A DNA stretch of 64,000 nt from Caballeronia sp. SBC1 (GTDB lineage Bacteria > Pseudomonadota > Gammaproteobacteria > Burkholderiales > Burkholderiaceae). This document shows, piece after piece, positions 1-9,137 of this stretch. The position numbers and the translations under genes were made by a program. Location of the stretch: NCBI RefSeq assembly GCF_011493005.1, contig NZ_CP049158.1:1240001-1304000 (forward strand), read 5' to 3'. How positions within the stretch are numbered: position 1 is the stretch's first letter; each line of letters starts with the position of its first letter. The notes beneath the pieces were generated by a model. That model was not told the DNA's origin, ran no database searches, and was given only the letters and a program-made list of their open reading frames with translations.

Positions 1-81
1 GAGATCGTTGAAAATCGCGCTTGGAGCCTCGGCAGGAGCAGCCGGCGGCAGCAAGCCGGTCCTACGCTTAAGCGAGAGCGA

Positions 82-876
82 TTACAGCCCCTGGATCACA
101 TCCAGCGCCACGCCCACCATGTCCTTCACCACCACCTGAACCTGACTGGCGGCTTCGGGCGCGTAATCGAACGGTTCCGTCTCATGCATGTAAGTCGACT
201 GGCACATTTCCAGTTGTATTGCGTGGACGCCGGTCTCCGGCGTTCCATAGTGACGCGTGTTGTAGCCGCCCTTGAAACGGCCGTTAGCGACCCATGTATA
301 GGCGCTCCGCGCGGCGGTGTCCGTGACGGCTTGCAAGGCACCCGGCGCCGCCGTGCGCCCATCCTGCGTTCCGATGTTCAGATCAGGAAGCTTGCCCTCG
401 AACAAACGCGGCAACACGCTTGCAATGGAATGCGCCTCCCACAGCAACACGTTCGGATGAGCCGCCCGCAACCGAGCGAGTTCTGCTTCAAGCGCGTCGT
501 GATACGGCTGCCAGTAGGTCACTACGCGCCGCGCTTTCTCGGCAGAATCGGGCCCTGCGCCATCACGATACAGCGGCATGCCACGGAAGGTTTCGCCCGG
601 ACACAGGCCCGTTGTCGTCTGGCCCGGATATAGGCTTTCATCGTTCGATGGCCGGTTCAGATCGATCACATAACGCGAGATACGAGCGCCCAGAATGGTC
701 GCGCCCATCTCGCGGGCGAAGTCATACAGCCGGTCGAGATGCCAGTCGGTATCGGCGACGGTCAGCGCCATGTCCGTGTACAACGGCCGCAAGCTCTCGG
801 GAATTTCAGTGCCTACGTGCGGGATGGAAATAAGCAGCGGAGCGTCGCCGCGATGCAAGGTGTAGAGATCGGTCAT
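82..876 (-). CDS. hutG: N-formylglutamate deformylase
   Basis: Predicted to hydrolyse N-formyl-L-glutamate to glutamate and formate, the last step of the five-step histidine degradation route, in the cytoplasm. The protein is 264 residues, the usual length of the family. Family-like segments are SIPHVGTEIP (residues 17-26), RPSNDESLYPG (75-85) and GGYNTRHYG near residue 203. No other hut gene is in the window. In a typical hut operon hutG is last, with other hut genes just upstream, but here the upstream side is a tandem repeat and an unrelated SDR gene, so hutG is either detached from the operon or the rest lies beyond the left edge. The ribosome binding site is weak. Confidence 0.88.
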   Translation of the reverse strand: MTDLYTLHRGDAPLLISIPHVGTEIPESLRPLYTDMALTVADTDWHLDRLYDFAREMGATILGARISRYVIDLNRPSNDESLYPGQTTTGLCPGETFRGMPLYRDGAGPDSAEKARRVVTYWQPYHDALEAELARLRAAHPNVLLWEAHSIASVLPRLFEGKLPDLNIGTQDGRTAAPGALQAVTDTAARSAYTWVANGRFKGGYNTRHYGTPETGVHAIQLEMCQSTYMHETEPFDYAPEAASQVQVVVKDMVGVALDVIQGL

Positions 877-960
877 GATGGATTAAGGGCGAAGTAAGCT
901 TACGAAAGAGGTGTGGAAAAGAGGTCGATAGGCAAGTCGGAAAGCAGTTATCGGATGGTT

Positions 961-1052
961 TGAGTAAGGGTCTGAGTAAGGGTCTGAGTAAGGGTCTGAG
1001 TAAGGGTCTGAGTAAGGGTCTGAGTAAGGGTCTGAGTAAGGGTCTGAGTAAG
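961..1052. repeat. 12-bp tandem repeat, 7.7 copies
   Basis: Seven exact copies of TGAGTAAGGGTC followed by an 8-bp partial copy, about 85 bp upstream of hutG. The unit is a multiple of three, so it produces artificial periodic open frames on both strands (SKGL and LLRP repeats), which I do not call as genes. Perfect copy identity suggests recent slippage expansion. The rest of 877-1250 holds no gene that I can support. Confidence 0.95.
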
Positions 1053-1250
1053 CCAAGGTATGCGCGAGACGCGCGAGCGCTTTGTCGTTTGGAGGTAGCC
1101 AACAATCAAGGCGCGCACATTTCAGTCAGGGAAAACAAAAGAAGTGTGCGCCTCGGTTGCTATCCGCGGAAAGGAATCAGAAAGACTCGCGCGCGACACA
1201 AGGCAACCCAGTGTTCGCGGCTCAGCACGTGCGTCGCGCAATGTTCCGGC

Positions 1251-2105
1251 TTAGCTCGAGCCTTCCGGGAAGTCAGCGCCAATAGTCGTCTTTTCCCACG
1301 CATCAAAGTCTTGAGTCAGCGAAGCGACTTTCTTGCGCGCCAGTTCAAGCGCTGTTTTGCCGAGCAACAGGCGCAACGGCGGGGTGTCCGAGAGTGCCGC
1401 GTCAATGATCGCCTGCGCCGCGCGCACCGGATCGCCCGCCTGATTACCGCTGCGCGCTTCGGTCTGCTTGCGGCGCTCGCCCGCGGTAGCAGCATAGTCA
1501 TCAATGCGCGTAGCCGACTGCTTGATCGACGGGCCGGCCCAGTTGGTGCGGAACGGTCCGGGCTCAACCACGAGCACGTCAATACCCAGCGGTTTTACTT
1601 CGATTGCCAGCGACTCCGAGATGCCTTCCACCGCGTATTTTGTGCCGTGGTAATAGCCCGTGGCCGCGAAACTCGTGATCCCGCCTATCGACGAAATGTT
1701 GACGATGAGACCGCTTTTTTGCGCGCGCATGACGGGCAACACGGCCTTCGTCATGTCGACCAGACCAAATACGTTGGTCTCGAACATCGCGCGTACGGCG
1801 TCGTCCTCGCCTTCTTCAATCGCCGCCAGATAACCGTAACCCGCGTTATTCACGAGTGCATCAATACGGCCAAAATGCTTCTGCGACTTAGCGACAACAT
1901 CGGCGATCTGCTTGCGATCGGTCACGTCAAGTTGCAGCACAAGCGCGTGGTCCCCATGGCCTTCGGCCAGATCCGCAAGCTTGGACGGGTCCCGTGCCGT
2001 CACCACGGCGCGCCATCCGCGTTCCAGCACAAGTTTTGCCAGCTCACGGCCGAAGCCAGTCGAGCAGCCGGTGATGAGCCATACGGGGTTGTCTCGATTC
2101 ATCAT
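1251..2105 (-). CDS. SDR family NAD(P)-dependent oxidoreductase
   Basis: Classical short-chain dehydrogenase/reductase of 284 residues, substrate unknown. The Rossmann cofactor loop GCSTGFGRE is near residue 12, NNAGYG near residue 84, the catalytic serine in NISSIGG and the catalytic pair in YYHGTKYAVEG (YxxxK). The frame is open further upstream, but I choose the ATG at 2105 because GGAGC lies just before it; a second ATG follows immediately at 2102. It stands alone, between hutG and an EAL-domain gene in the same direction. Such proteins are often annotated as oxidoreductases of unknown substrate and I cannot narrow it. Confidence 0.88.
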   Translation of the reverse strand: MMNRDNPVWLITGCSTGFGRELAKLVLERGWRAVVTARDPSKLADLAEGHGDHALVLQLDVTDRKQIADVVAKSQKHFGRIDALVNNAGYGYLAAIEEGEDDAVRAMFETNVFGLVDMTKAVLPVMRAQKSGLIVNISSIGGITSFAATGYYHGTKYAVEGISESLAIEVKPLGIDVLVVEPGPFRTNWAGPSIKQSATRIDDYAATAGERRKQTEARSGNQAGDPVRAAQAIIDAALSDTPPLRLLLGKTALELARKKVASLTQDFDAWEKTTIGADFPEGSS

Positions 2106-2694
2106 GGAAAGCTCCTGTTTATAGATCGGAAAGTCGGTTGTAGTGGGGGCATCGGAATGAGCATTCGGGCCGACGCCTGAGCATGCGTCGCGAGGACCAT
2201 ACCTGCCATACCCCGCCGCCAGACCCGCCAACATACCCGCGCGGAAATTCCCGCTAAAGCTTACTCGCGATACGCGAACGAAGCACAGCGTGGCCGGGTT
2301 GGTGCGCTTGGGGTCATTGCTTTCGATTGCCTGATTCTGCTGGCGGCAAGCAGCTTAAGGCCTTGTTATAGCGGGCATCGAGGCCGGCTAAGCTCAAATC
2401 TGATTTTAGTTTATGGGTCTTCGGCCAGAACGGCCCTGGATTTCGACTCTGCCAATGCGTGGGAATCCCTGCGGGACCCATGCATTAGAACTCGCTTCTG
2501 AGGCATTATTTGTGCATTAATACCTCGTTTTTCTATCCGTTAGGAAATTAATTAACGCCCTCTAAAGGTGCAATTTTATGCCTTGAAAGGCATCAGTAAT
2601 ATCGCAGCACTCAAATATCTGTCACAACCGCGATTCCGGCCCCATAGATGTCGATACGCTCAACGGCTTATTGTTTTTCTAAATCCCGGCTCTA
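2106..2694. other. Intergenic region, no gene seen
   Basis: A 589-base gap between the SDR start and the EAL stop, both on the minus strand. It must contain the SDR promoter. The central part (about 2390-2690) is noticeably more AT-rich than the neighbours. Short inverted repeats occur, for example CGACGC/GCGTCG at about 2171-2190 and an imperfect one at about 2457-2485. Open frames here look like noise. Confidence 0.5.
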
Positions 2695-3504
2695 TTAGCC
2701 TACGAGTTGCAGGTGCCTCTCAGGCGCGAGTTTGCACCCGGGAATATTCGACAGCCCGAACGTCGGCCGCGCGTAATAGAAACCTTGTGCCAATACGTTC
2801 GGCCAGCGCGCCAGCCACAGCGCTTGCGCCGCCGTCTCTACGCCCTCCACTACCACCGCCACAGCCAGCCTTTCCAGCAGGTTGAATATCGCGGACACCA
2901 CCTCGCACGCCCTCGGATTGTCCGGCACCTCCACGAGCAATTCCTTTGCCAGTTTGACCACATCCACGTCGAGCGCGCTCAGCATGGCAAGTGACGAATA
3001 TCCAGTGCCGAAATCGTCGATGGCTATATCCACGCCAATCTCGCGCAACGCACCCATCAGTCCCTTCGAAGCCAGGATTTTTGTCGCGTCTTCCGTCTCG
3101 GACAACTCAACCTGAAACAGTCCCGGCACAACGCCGTGCGAGCGCGCGGAATGCTCCAGCCGCCGCACAAAGCTCCCGCCGGCCACCACCGAAGGCGGCA
3201 CGTTGACCGCGATGGGAAACATCGGAAGCCCTTCGCGTTGCCATGACGCAAGGTGAGAACACGTGCTGTCGATAACAAAATGCGTCATGTCCAACGCCAC
3301 GTCCGGATCGGAAACCGCGCTGATAAACGCGCCCGGCAACAACATTCCGTATTGCGGATGCATCCAGCGAATCAAGGCCTCGGCGCTCGACAAAGCACCC
3401 GTCCTTGTGTGATATACGCCCTGAAACGCAAGCTGAAACTCGCCGGCACGCAAGCCATCACGCACCCGCTGACATAGGCGGTGCTCGCCAGGTTGGGTCA
3501 TCAT
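2695..3504 (-). CDS. Stand-alone EAL-domain protein (putative c-di-GMP phosphodiesterase)
   Basis: A 269-residue protein consisting almost only of an EAL domain, with no sensor or transmembrane part, so probably cytosolic. Expected residues of c-di-GMP phosphodiesterases are present: EAL at 42-44, Asn101, ELSE at 133-136, Asp163-Asp164 in DDFGTG, Lys184, Glu220 and Gln240. The motif normally read as KID is KLA here (184-186), so the third residue is alanine instead of aspartate. Most of the metal and base residues remain, so it may be active, weak, or only a c-di-GMP binder. The gene stands alone and no strong ribosome binding site precedes the paired start codons. Confidence 0.82.
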   Translation of the reverse strand: MMTQPGEHRLCQRVRDGLRAGEFQLAFQGVYHTRTGALSSAEALIRWMHPQYGMLLPGAFISAVSDPDVALDMTHFVIDSTCSHLASWQREGLPMFPIAVNVPPSVVAGGSFVRRLEHSARSHGVVPGLFQVELSETEDATKILASKGLMGALREIGVDIAIDDFGTGYSSLAMLSALDVDVVKLAKELLVEVPDNPRACEVVSAIFNLLERLAVAVVVEGVETAAQALWLARWPNVLAQGFYYARPTFGLSNIPGCKLAPERHLQLVG

Positions 3505-4158
3505 CGTTGCATCCGTCCGCTAACGGGGTATCGCGCCACCGGTTAGCCGGCGCCCGGTCCGTGAATCGCAGATGTCGCCATGCTTCACGAACCGGAGTGC
3601 TTTAGGCACGAGCCATGCCAATTGGCCAAACGGCCTGCCTGGCGAACGTCAGCCGATGGGAAGTCCAGCAAAGACCTGCCGAGCAACGGACTGTGCGCAC
3701 ACCGGCAAGCCGCCATGAAATAAACGCGGGCCGTGTGTTACGTAACGACCGAAGACTGTTACGCCGGATGGGTCCGCACTTCTTCGCTTGAAGCTGCTTA
3801 ATCACGCGCCGGATTCGACCAGTCTTTCCTCACGTTAAAGCAGCGACGAAGCTCGTGCCATTAGCTGAAAAGCAACGGGTCAACCATCCGATCGATGGCG
3901 TATTACCTTTGATCATAACCAGGACGGTCAAGTTTACTGTCATTCAAAAACCACGGTAGCTCTTGCCGTTTGATAATACTTTTCAAACCGAATTAGTTTT
4001 CTCGCCCCATTAACCGGGAACCCCTTGCCCCGTGTCTTCGCGTGCGTCAGCGAAAAATTCATGAATGTCATTCACAGTAATCTAGAGCCTGCTAATTCCT
4101 CCTATATGTCGCACATGTCAGGCATTTTGGCGGACACATAGTATTTGTATCTTCCACG
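3505..4158. other. Intergenic region between divergent genes, no gene seen
   Basis: A 654-base gap between the divergent EAL and glycosyltransferase-like genes. The left part is GC-rich and the right part (about 3880-4158) is AT-rich, as expected for a promoter region. A 67-residue minus-strand open frame (3602-3805) has no family resemblance and looks spurious. I see no tRNA, terminator or repeat. Confidence 0.5.
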
Positions 4159-5328
4159 ATGCTTATAACGGCGGGTTATTCAAATGGCCCGATTCAAATC
4201 AGCAACAAATTCTCGATTAAGGAATTGGACACCCCAACAATGGAAATTTTTCCTTGTACCCTGGTCTTCGTCGATATCGACGCAACCGCCAGTCCTAATA
4301 GCACCAGTAAAGATCCGCTGTCCTATGCCCGTCAGGCGCTTTGCTTAAACAAGACCCTGCTTCATGCAGGCATGCCCCGGCTTAACGTCTTCACGAACGC
4401 ACCGGAAGCGGTAAGCGCATGCTTTTCCCTTGTTCCGGAAGAGCGGCGTCCGCTCGTGCACGAACTGATCGCGAGCGTCAACGTTCCGAGGAGCACTGAG
4501 TTCTACGCGGCGCATTTCAAGCTTGACCTGCTTGAACAAGTGGCCGGCCTGCTCGCGCCCAATATGTTGCTGTTGCTGCTCGATTCTGACATTGTCGCCA
4601 TCCGTCGCCTGGACGATGAATTACTTCAACTCTGTGCCGATGCAGGAGTCGGCGCGTTCGACATATCGGATCAAGTGTTCCCTGCTTATGGAAGCGCCAA
4701 CGTCATCAAGGATCTCGAGATCGTGGCCGGCCGGCATCTGCTCAATCCGCGCTGGTATGGCGGCGAATTCCTCCTCAGCACGAGCGCGTTCCTCAGGGTG
4801 CTGGTGCCTCGCGCCCGCGCGCACTGTGAACGGTATGTTGAAGAGATCGAGCGCTTGCAGCATCACGGCGACGAGTCGTTTGTCTCCGCCGCGCTCAATA
4901 CGCTTGCCGACGAAGGGCAGCAGATTGTGGAACTGGGGGCGTACCAGGCGATCGGCCGGCACTGGACCGGCAACACGCATCGCGACCTTCGATGGTTCCA
5001 GCATTGCTGCTTCGTCCATTTGCCCGATGGCAAGGCGTTGATCGAACGCGAGGCGCGTTATCCTGACTTCAACGCGAACCGCTTCTGGCGAACGGTGTCG
5101 ACGGCGCATCTTCTCAACCGCGCGCGCTTCGGCATCAAGCTGTGTTTCGAAGCGACGTCCATCGCGCCGCAGCTGCGCAAGATGATTGCGCCGGGCAAGC
5201 CGGCGGCGTCGAGTGACAAACCAGCTGCAGGGCCGAAATCCGGGCCAGACTCGCCGGAGCCCGATCCCTTCAGCGCGCTGCGGGCAAAACGTCGCCTCAA
5301 CGAAAAGAGCGACGAGCCCGTGTCCTGA
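4159..5328 (+). CDS. Putative glycosyltransferase (GT-A/GT8-like), orphan
   Basis: A 389-residue soluble protein, function not securely recognised. A hydrophobic strand ending in LLLLLDSDIVAIRRLDD (about residues 136-152) looks like the DxD sugar-nucleotide/metal motif of GT-A folds. The segment HFKLDLLEQ before it and GGEFLLSTSAFL after it resemble GT8-type layout. The C-terminal 60 residues are rich in Pro, Ser, Lys and Asp and probably disordered. The start is uncertain: neither the ATG at 4159 nor the in-frame ATG at 4240, which begins MEIFPCTLVFVDID, has a well-spaced ribosome binding site. No polysaccharide gene is nearby. It is convergent with yejF, 43 bases away. Confidence 0.6.
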   Translation: MLITAGYSNGPIQISNKFSIKELDTPTMEIFPCTLVFVDIDATASPNSTSKDPLSYARQALCLNKTLLHAGMPRLNVFTNAPEAVSACFSLVPEERRPLVHELIASVNVPRSTEFYAAHFKLDLLEQVAGLLAPNMLLLLLDSDIVAIRRLDDELLQLCADAGVGAFDISDQVFPAYGSANVIKDLEIVAGRHLLNPRWYGGEFLLSTSAFLRVLVPRARAHCERYVEEIERLQHHGDESFVSAALNTLADEGQQIVELGAYQAIGRHWTGNTHRDLRWFQHCCFVHLPDGKALIEREARYPDFNANRFWRTVSTAHLLNRARFGIKLCFEATSIAPQLRKMIAPGKPAASSDKPAAGPKSGPDSPEPDPFSALRAKRRLNEKSDEPVS

Positions 5329-5371
5329 GTTGACGGCGTAAGGACCAAAATCTCGCTGCGGCCGCGCAATT

Positions 5372-6982
5372 TTAAGCCGCGCCCGCTACCATGGAAGCCG
5401 CAAGCAGCGCCTGCGTATACGGATGCGCAGGCGCTTGCAAAACATCCATAGTGTCGCCCGTTTCCACAATCCGCCCGGCTTTCATGACCGCTACCCTGTG
5501 CGCCATCGCGCGCATCACGGCAAGATCGTGCGTGATGAACAGATAGGTCAGGCCGTATTTTTTCTGCAGCCGAGTGAGCAGGTTGAGCACCTGCTGCTGT
5601 ATCGATACATCGAGCGCGCTCGTGGGTTCATCCAGCACAAGCAGTTCCGGCTCGACCGCCAGCGCCCGGGCAATGGCTATACGTTGGCGCTGGCCACCGG
5701 AAAATTCTTGAGGGTACCGGGGCAAAACATCGGCCGGCATGCCGACTTCCTGGAGCAGCGCCACCACGCGTTGGCGACGCGCCGCCACCGTCACTTCCGG
5801 CCGGTGCAACGCAATCCCTTCGCCCACGATCTGTTCGATCGTCATGCGCGGTGACAACGATCCGTAGGGGTCCTGAAATACCACCTGCAGCCGCGACGAC
5901 ACCATCCGCCTCGAGTTCATGCTCTTGAGTGCGGACAAGGGCTGCCCGTCGATATGAATCAACCCTTCCGACGGCCTTTGCAGCCCCAGGATAGCGGCGG
6001 CGAGCGTGGACTTTCCCGATCCGGATTCGCCGACTATGCCAAGCGTTTCGCCGCACCTTAATGTGATGCCGACGTCTTGCAAAGCACGGAACGAAGACTT
6101 CGAAAACGCCGAGCGCCAGCCTTTCACCGAAGTCCGGTAGTCCACCGACAGTCCCTGCACTTCGAGCACCCGCCGCGCGTCCGAATCGATTGGATCGATC
6201 GCGCGTTCGGGCTCGCTATTGAGAAGACGACGGGTGTACGGATGCTGCGGATTCGCGAACAGTTCCGCGGTCGAATTGGTTTCTACCAGCACGCCATTTT
6301 CCATCACCGCCACACGCTGTGCGAAACGCTTGACCAGGTTCAAGTCGTGCGTGATCAGCAGCACCGCCATGCCGCGCTCGGCCGCTTCCTGCTCCTGCAA
6401 ACCGATCAGCAATTCCACGATCTGCTGGCGCACGGTCACATCAAGGGCCGTCGTCGGTTCATCGGCGAGCAGCAAGCGCGGGCGGCACGCGAGCGCCATC
6501 GCGATCATCGCGCGTTGCCGCTGGCCACCCGACAGTTGATGCGGGAAGCTGTCAATACGCCGTTCCGGTTCGGGGATACCGGTACGCCGCAACAACTCAA
6601 TACCGCGCTGACGTGCCGCGTTAGGACGCAAACCTTCGTGCAGACGCAGGCTTTCTGCGATCTGCTTGCCGATGGTGAACAACGGGTTGAGCGCGGTCAT
6701 CGGCTCCTGGAAGACCATGGCAACGTCGCGGCCGCGAATGCCGCGCATCTGTTGCTCTGTCTTGTGCAGGAGATCGTCACCGTCCAGCAGGATGCGCCCC
6801 GTCTGGCGAGCGTTGTCCGCCAGGCCCAGAATGGATAACGCCGTGACGCTCTTGCCCGATCCAGATTCGCCCACCAGCGCCACGCGTTCGCCACGCCCGA
6901 TAGAAAGATTCAGGTCCCGTACGACAGTCTTGTCGCCGAAGCCAATCGATAAACCGTCGAGTTGCAATAGAGGGGTGGTCAC
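5372..6982 (-). CDS. yejF: Peptide ABC transporter ATPase, fused double cassette (YejF-type)
   Basis: ATPase subunit of a YejABEF-type oligopeptide importer on the cytoplasmic face of the inner membrane. Two complete cassettes lie in one chain: Walker A GESGSGKS twice, signature LSGGQRQR and FSGGQRQR, and Walker B LLADEPTTALD and LVLDEPTSALD. The frame is open 100 codons further upstream, inside yejE, but the real start is the GTG at 6982, which overlaps the yejE stop by four bases (GTGA). That gives 536 residues, close to the known YejF length. It is the last gene of the oppA-like/yejABEF run. Confidence 0.92.
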   Translation of the reverse strand: MTTPLLQLDGLSIGFGDKTVVRDLNLSIGRGERVALVGESGSGKSVTALSILGLADNARQTGRILLDGDDLLHKTEQQMRGIRGRDVAMVFQEPMTALNPLFTIGKQIAESLRLHEGLRPNAARQRGIELLRRTGIPEPERRIDSFPHQLSGGQRQRAMIAMALACRPRLLLADEPTTALDVTVRQQIVELLIGLQEQEAAERGMAVLLITHDLNLVKRFAQRVAVMENGVLVETNSTAELFANPQHPYTRRLLNSEPERAIDPIDSDARRVLEVQGLSVDYRTSVKGWRSAFSKSSFRALQDVGITLRCGETLGIVGESGSGKSTLAAAILGLQRPSEGLIHIDGQPLSALKSMNSRRMVSSRLQVVFQDPYGSLSPRMTIEQIVGEGIALHRPEVTVAARRQRVVALLQEVGMPADVLPRYPQEFSGGQRQRIAIARALAVEPELLVLDEPTSALDVSIQQQVLNLLTRLQKKYGLTYLFITHDLAVMRAMAHRVAVMKAGRIVETGDTMDVLQAPAHPYTQALLAASMVAGAA

Positions 6983-8079
6983 TTCCGTGCCCCTCCGAAT
7001 GCGGAACCGCGCGTGCGGGTATCGAGCGCGTTGCGTAACGCGTCGCCCATGAAGGTCAGCAGCAGCAAGGTGACGACAAGGCCACCGAACGCCGCGCCGG
7101 AGATCCACCATGCATCGAGATTGTTTTTTCCTTCGGCTAGCAACTCGCCCAGGCTCGGCGTGGGGGCTGGCACGCCAAGTCCGAGAAAGTCGAGGCTGGT
7201 CAGCGCGAGAATCGCCGCGCTCATGCGAAACGGCAGGAAGGTGATCACCGGAGTCAGACTGTTGGGCAACACATGACGCCACATGATCTGCCAGTTCGAC
7301 AAACCCATGGTGCGAGCCGCGCGAACGTAGTCAAGCGAACGGTTGCGCAGGAATTCGGCGCGCACGTAGTCCGACAACGTGAGCCATCCGAACGCCGAGA
7401 GCAGGATGAACAGCAGCCACAAGGTCGGCTCGAAAATGGACGCGAAGATGATCAGCAGATACAGGTCGGGCATCGAACTCCAGATCTCTATCAGGCGCTG
7501 GCCGATCAAGTCGGTGCGACCACCGTAGAACCCCTGCACTGCGCCCGTCAGGACGCCCAGCAAGACGCCCGAGACCGTGAGTGCCAGTGCCATGAGCACA
7601 GAGAGCCGGAAACCGTACAGCAGGCGCGAAAACACGTCGCGGCCGAACTGGTCCGTCCCGATCCAGTTGGCGGCCGAAGGCGGCGCGGGATTGGGCGTGG
7701 TCGCGAAATAGTCGACGGTGTCGTAGTGAAAATGATTCGGCGGATAGATCGCAAAGTTACCCTTCGATTCCAGCCGGTCGCGAATGTACGGGTCGAGATA
7801 GTTCGCCCGTGCCGGGAAATCGCCGCCGAATACTTTCTCCGAATAGTCCTTCACGATCGGGAAATAGTAGTGCCCTTCGTAGCGGATCAACAGCGGTTTG
7901 TCGTTCGCCAGCACTTCGCCCAGCAGGCTGATGACGAACAACGCCACGAACACAATCGTGCTCCAGTAGCCCAGCCGCTGCGCCTTGAAACGCAACCATA
8001 CGCGCCGGCCCGGTGAATCGGACGGCGGCAAGATAGTGGCCGCAGGGCCCCCCATGACCGGATTCACGGAGACGTTCAT
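6979..8079 (-). CDS. yejE: Peptide ABC transporter permease (YejE-type)
   Basis: Inner-membrane permease of the YejABEF importer, 366 residues. It has an N-terminal membrane segment (WSTIVFVALFVISLLGEVL), a long periplasmic stretch with YYFPIVKDYSEK and DPYIRDRLESKG typical of YejE, then the usual five-helix permease core with the EAA-type cytoplasmic loop around RAARTMGLSNWQIMWRHVLP. The ATG at 8079, four bases after the yejB stop and preceded by GGTGAGAG, is preferred over the longer frame that starts inside yejB. It overlaps yejF by four bases, so the two are translationally coupled. Confidence 0.92.
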   Translation of the reverse strand: MNVSVNPVMGGPAATILPPSDSPGRRVWLRFKAQRLGYWSTIVFVALFVISLLGEVLANDKPLLIRYEGHYYFPIVKDYSEKVFGGDFPARANYLDPYIRDRLESKGNFAIYPPNHFHYDTVDYFATTPNPAPPSAANWIGTDQFGRDVFSRLLYGFRLSVLMALALTVSGVLLGVLTGAVQGFYGGRTDLIGQRLIEIWSSMPDLYLLIIFASIFEPTLWLLFILLSAFGWLTLSDYVRAEFLRNRSLDYVRAARTMGLSNWQIMWRHVLPNSLTPVITFLPFRMSAAILALTSLDFLGLGVPAPTPSLGELLAEGKNNLDAWWISGAAFGGLVVTLLLLTFMGDALRNALDTRTRGSAFGGARK

Positions 8080-8083
8080 GCTC

Positions 8084-9130
8084 TCACCGGTCCAGCCGGT
8101 CGAACTGGATACGGGGGTCGACGAGGACATAACAGACGTCCGCAATAAGCTTGGTCACAAGACCAATCAGGGTGAACAGGTAAAGCGAACCGAGCACGAC
8201 GGGATAGTCGCGCCGGATCACCGAGTCATAGGAAAGCTGGCCCATGCCATCGAGCGAAAACAATGTCTCGATCAGCAGGTTGCCATTGAGGAACGCGCCC
8301 ACGAACGCCGCTGGCAGCCCCGTCAGCAGCGGAATCATCGCGTTACGCAGCACGTGCTTCCAGAGCACGTCACGTTGCGGCGCGCCTTTTGCGCGTGCGG
8401 TCAGCACGTATTGCCGGCTGATCTCTTCGAGGAACGTGTTCTTCGTCAGGATGGTGACGATCGCAAAGTTGCCGACCACCGAAGCCGTCACCGGCAACGC
8501 GATATGCCACAAATAATCGAGTACCTTGCCCGCCATGCTGAGTTGGTCGAAGTCATCGGAGGTGAGGCCGCGCATGGGGAACACCTGCCACAACGTACCG
8601 CCACCGAACAACATCAGCAGCAGCACGCCCAGCACGAAACCGGGAATGGCGTAGCCGGTCAGCACGAGCACGCTCGTGGCGGTATCGAAGCGAGAGCCGT
8701 TTCGCACGGCCTTCGAAATCCCCAGCGGCACGGCAATGAGATAGGTCAGCAGCACGGTCCAGAGTCCCAGCGTGATTGACACTGGCAACTTCGAACGGAT
8801 CACTGCCCAGACGCTCTGATGCTGGTAATACGACTGACCGAGATTGAAACTCACGTAGTTCCTGAGCATGCTCACGTAGCGCACGAGCGGCGGCTTGTCG
8901 AAGCCGAATTCCTTCTTGAGTTGCTCGACCTGCTGCGGGTCCACCCCCTGGCTGCCGTGATATCCACCGGCCCCGCCCGCCTCGCCGTGGCTGCCGCCGT
9001 GGCGCATCTGGATCAGGATCTGCTCTACCGGGCCACCCGGTACGAACTGCGTCACGACAAAAGTCAGCGTAAGCACACCGATCAGCGTGGGGATCATCAG
9101 CAACATGCGTCTGAGAATATAAGCGGCCAT
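8084..9130 (-). CDS. yejB: Peptide ABC transporter permease (YejB-type)
   Basis: Second inner-membrane permease of the importer, 348 residues. The N-terminus AAYILRRMLLMIPTLIGV is the conserved first helix of DppB/YejB permeases. After it comes a His/Gly-rich loop (RHGGSHGEAGGAGGYHG, about residues 43-59) in the place where YejB proteins carry an insertion. The coupling loop TARAKGAPQRDVLWKHVLRN is clear. I choose the ATG at 9130, seven bases after the yejA stop, instead of the upstream start inside yejA. Confidence 0.92.
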   Translation of the reverse strand: MAAYILRRMLLMIPTLIGVLTLTFVVTQFVPGGPVEQILIQMRHGGSHGEAGGAGGYHGSQGVDPQQVEQLKKEFGFDKPPLVRYVSMLRNYVSFNLGQSYYQHQSVWAVIRSKLPVSITLGLWTVLLTYLIAVPLGISKAVRNGSRFDTATSVLVLTGYAIPGFVLGVLLLMLFGGGTLWQVFPMRGLTSDDFDQLSMAGKVLDYLWHIALPVTASVVGNFAIVTILTKNTFLEEISRQYVLTARAKGAPQRDVLWKHVLRNAMIPLLTGLPAAFVGAFLNGNLLIETLFSLDGMGQLSYDSVIRRDYPVVLGSLYLFTLIGLVTKLIADVCYVLVDPRIQFDRLDR

Positions 9131-9137
9131 GGCAATC

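Noticed and set aside
806..1105. 99-codon minus-strand frame with LLRP repeats upstream of hutG
   Set aside because: It is produced by the tandem repeat and overlaps the hutG N-terminus in another frame; no family features.
960..2180. 406-codon plus-strand frame beginning with SKGL repeats
   Set aside because: It starts in the 12-bp tandem repeat and then runs antisense through the SDR gene, which has clear family motifs on the other strand.
3602..3805. 67-codon minus-strand frame in the gap before the glycosyltransferase-like gene
   Set aside because: Composition rich in Arg, Trp and Cys without domain features, and no ribosome binding site.
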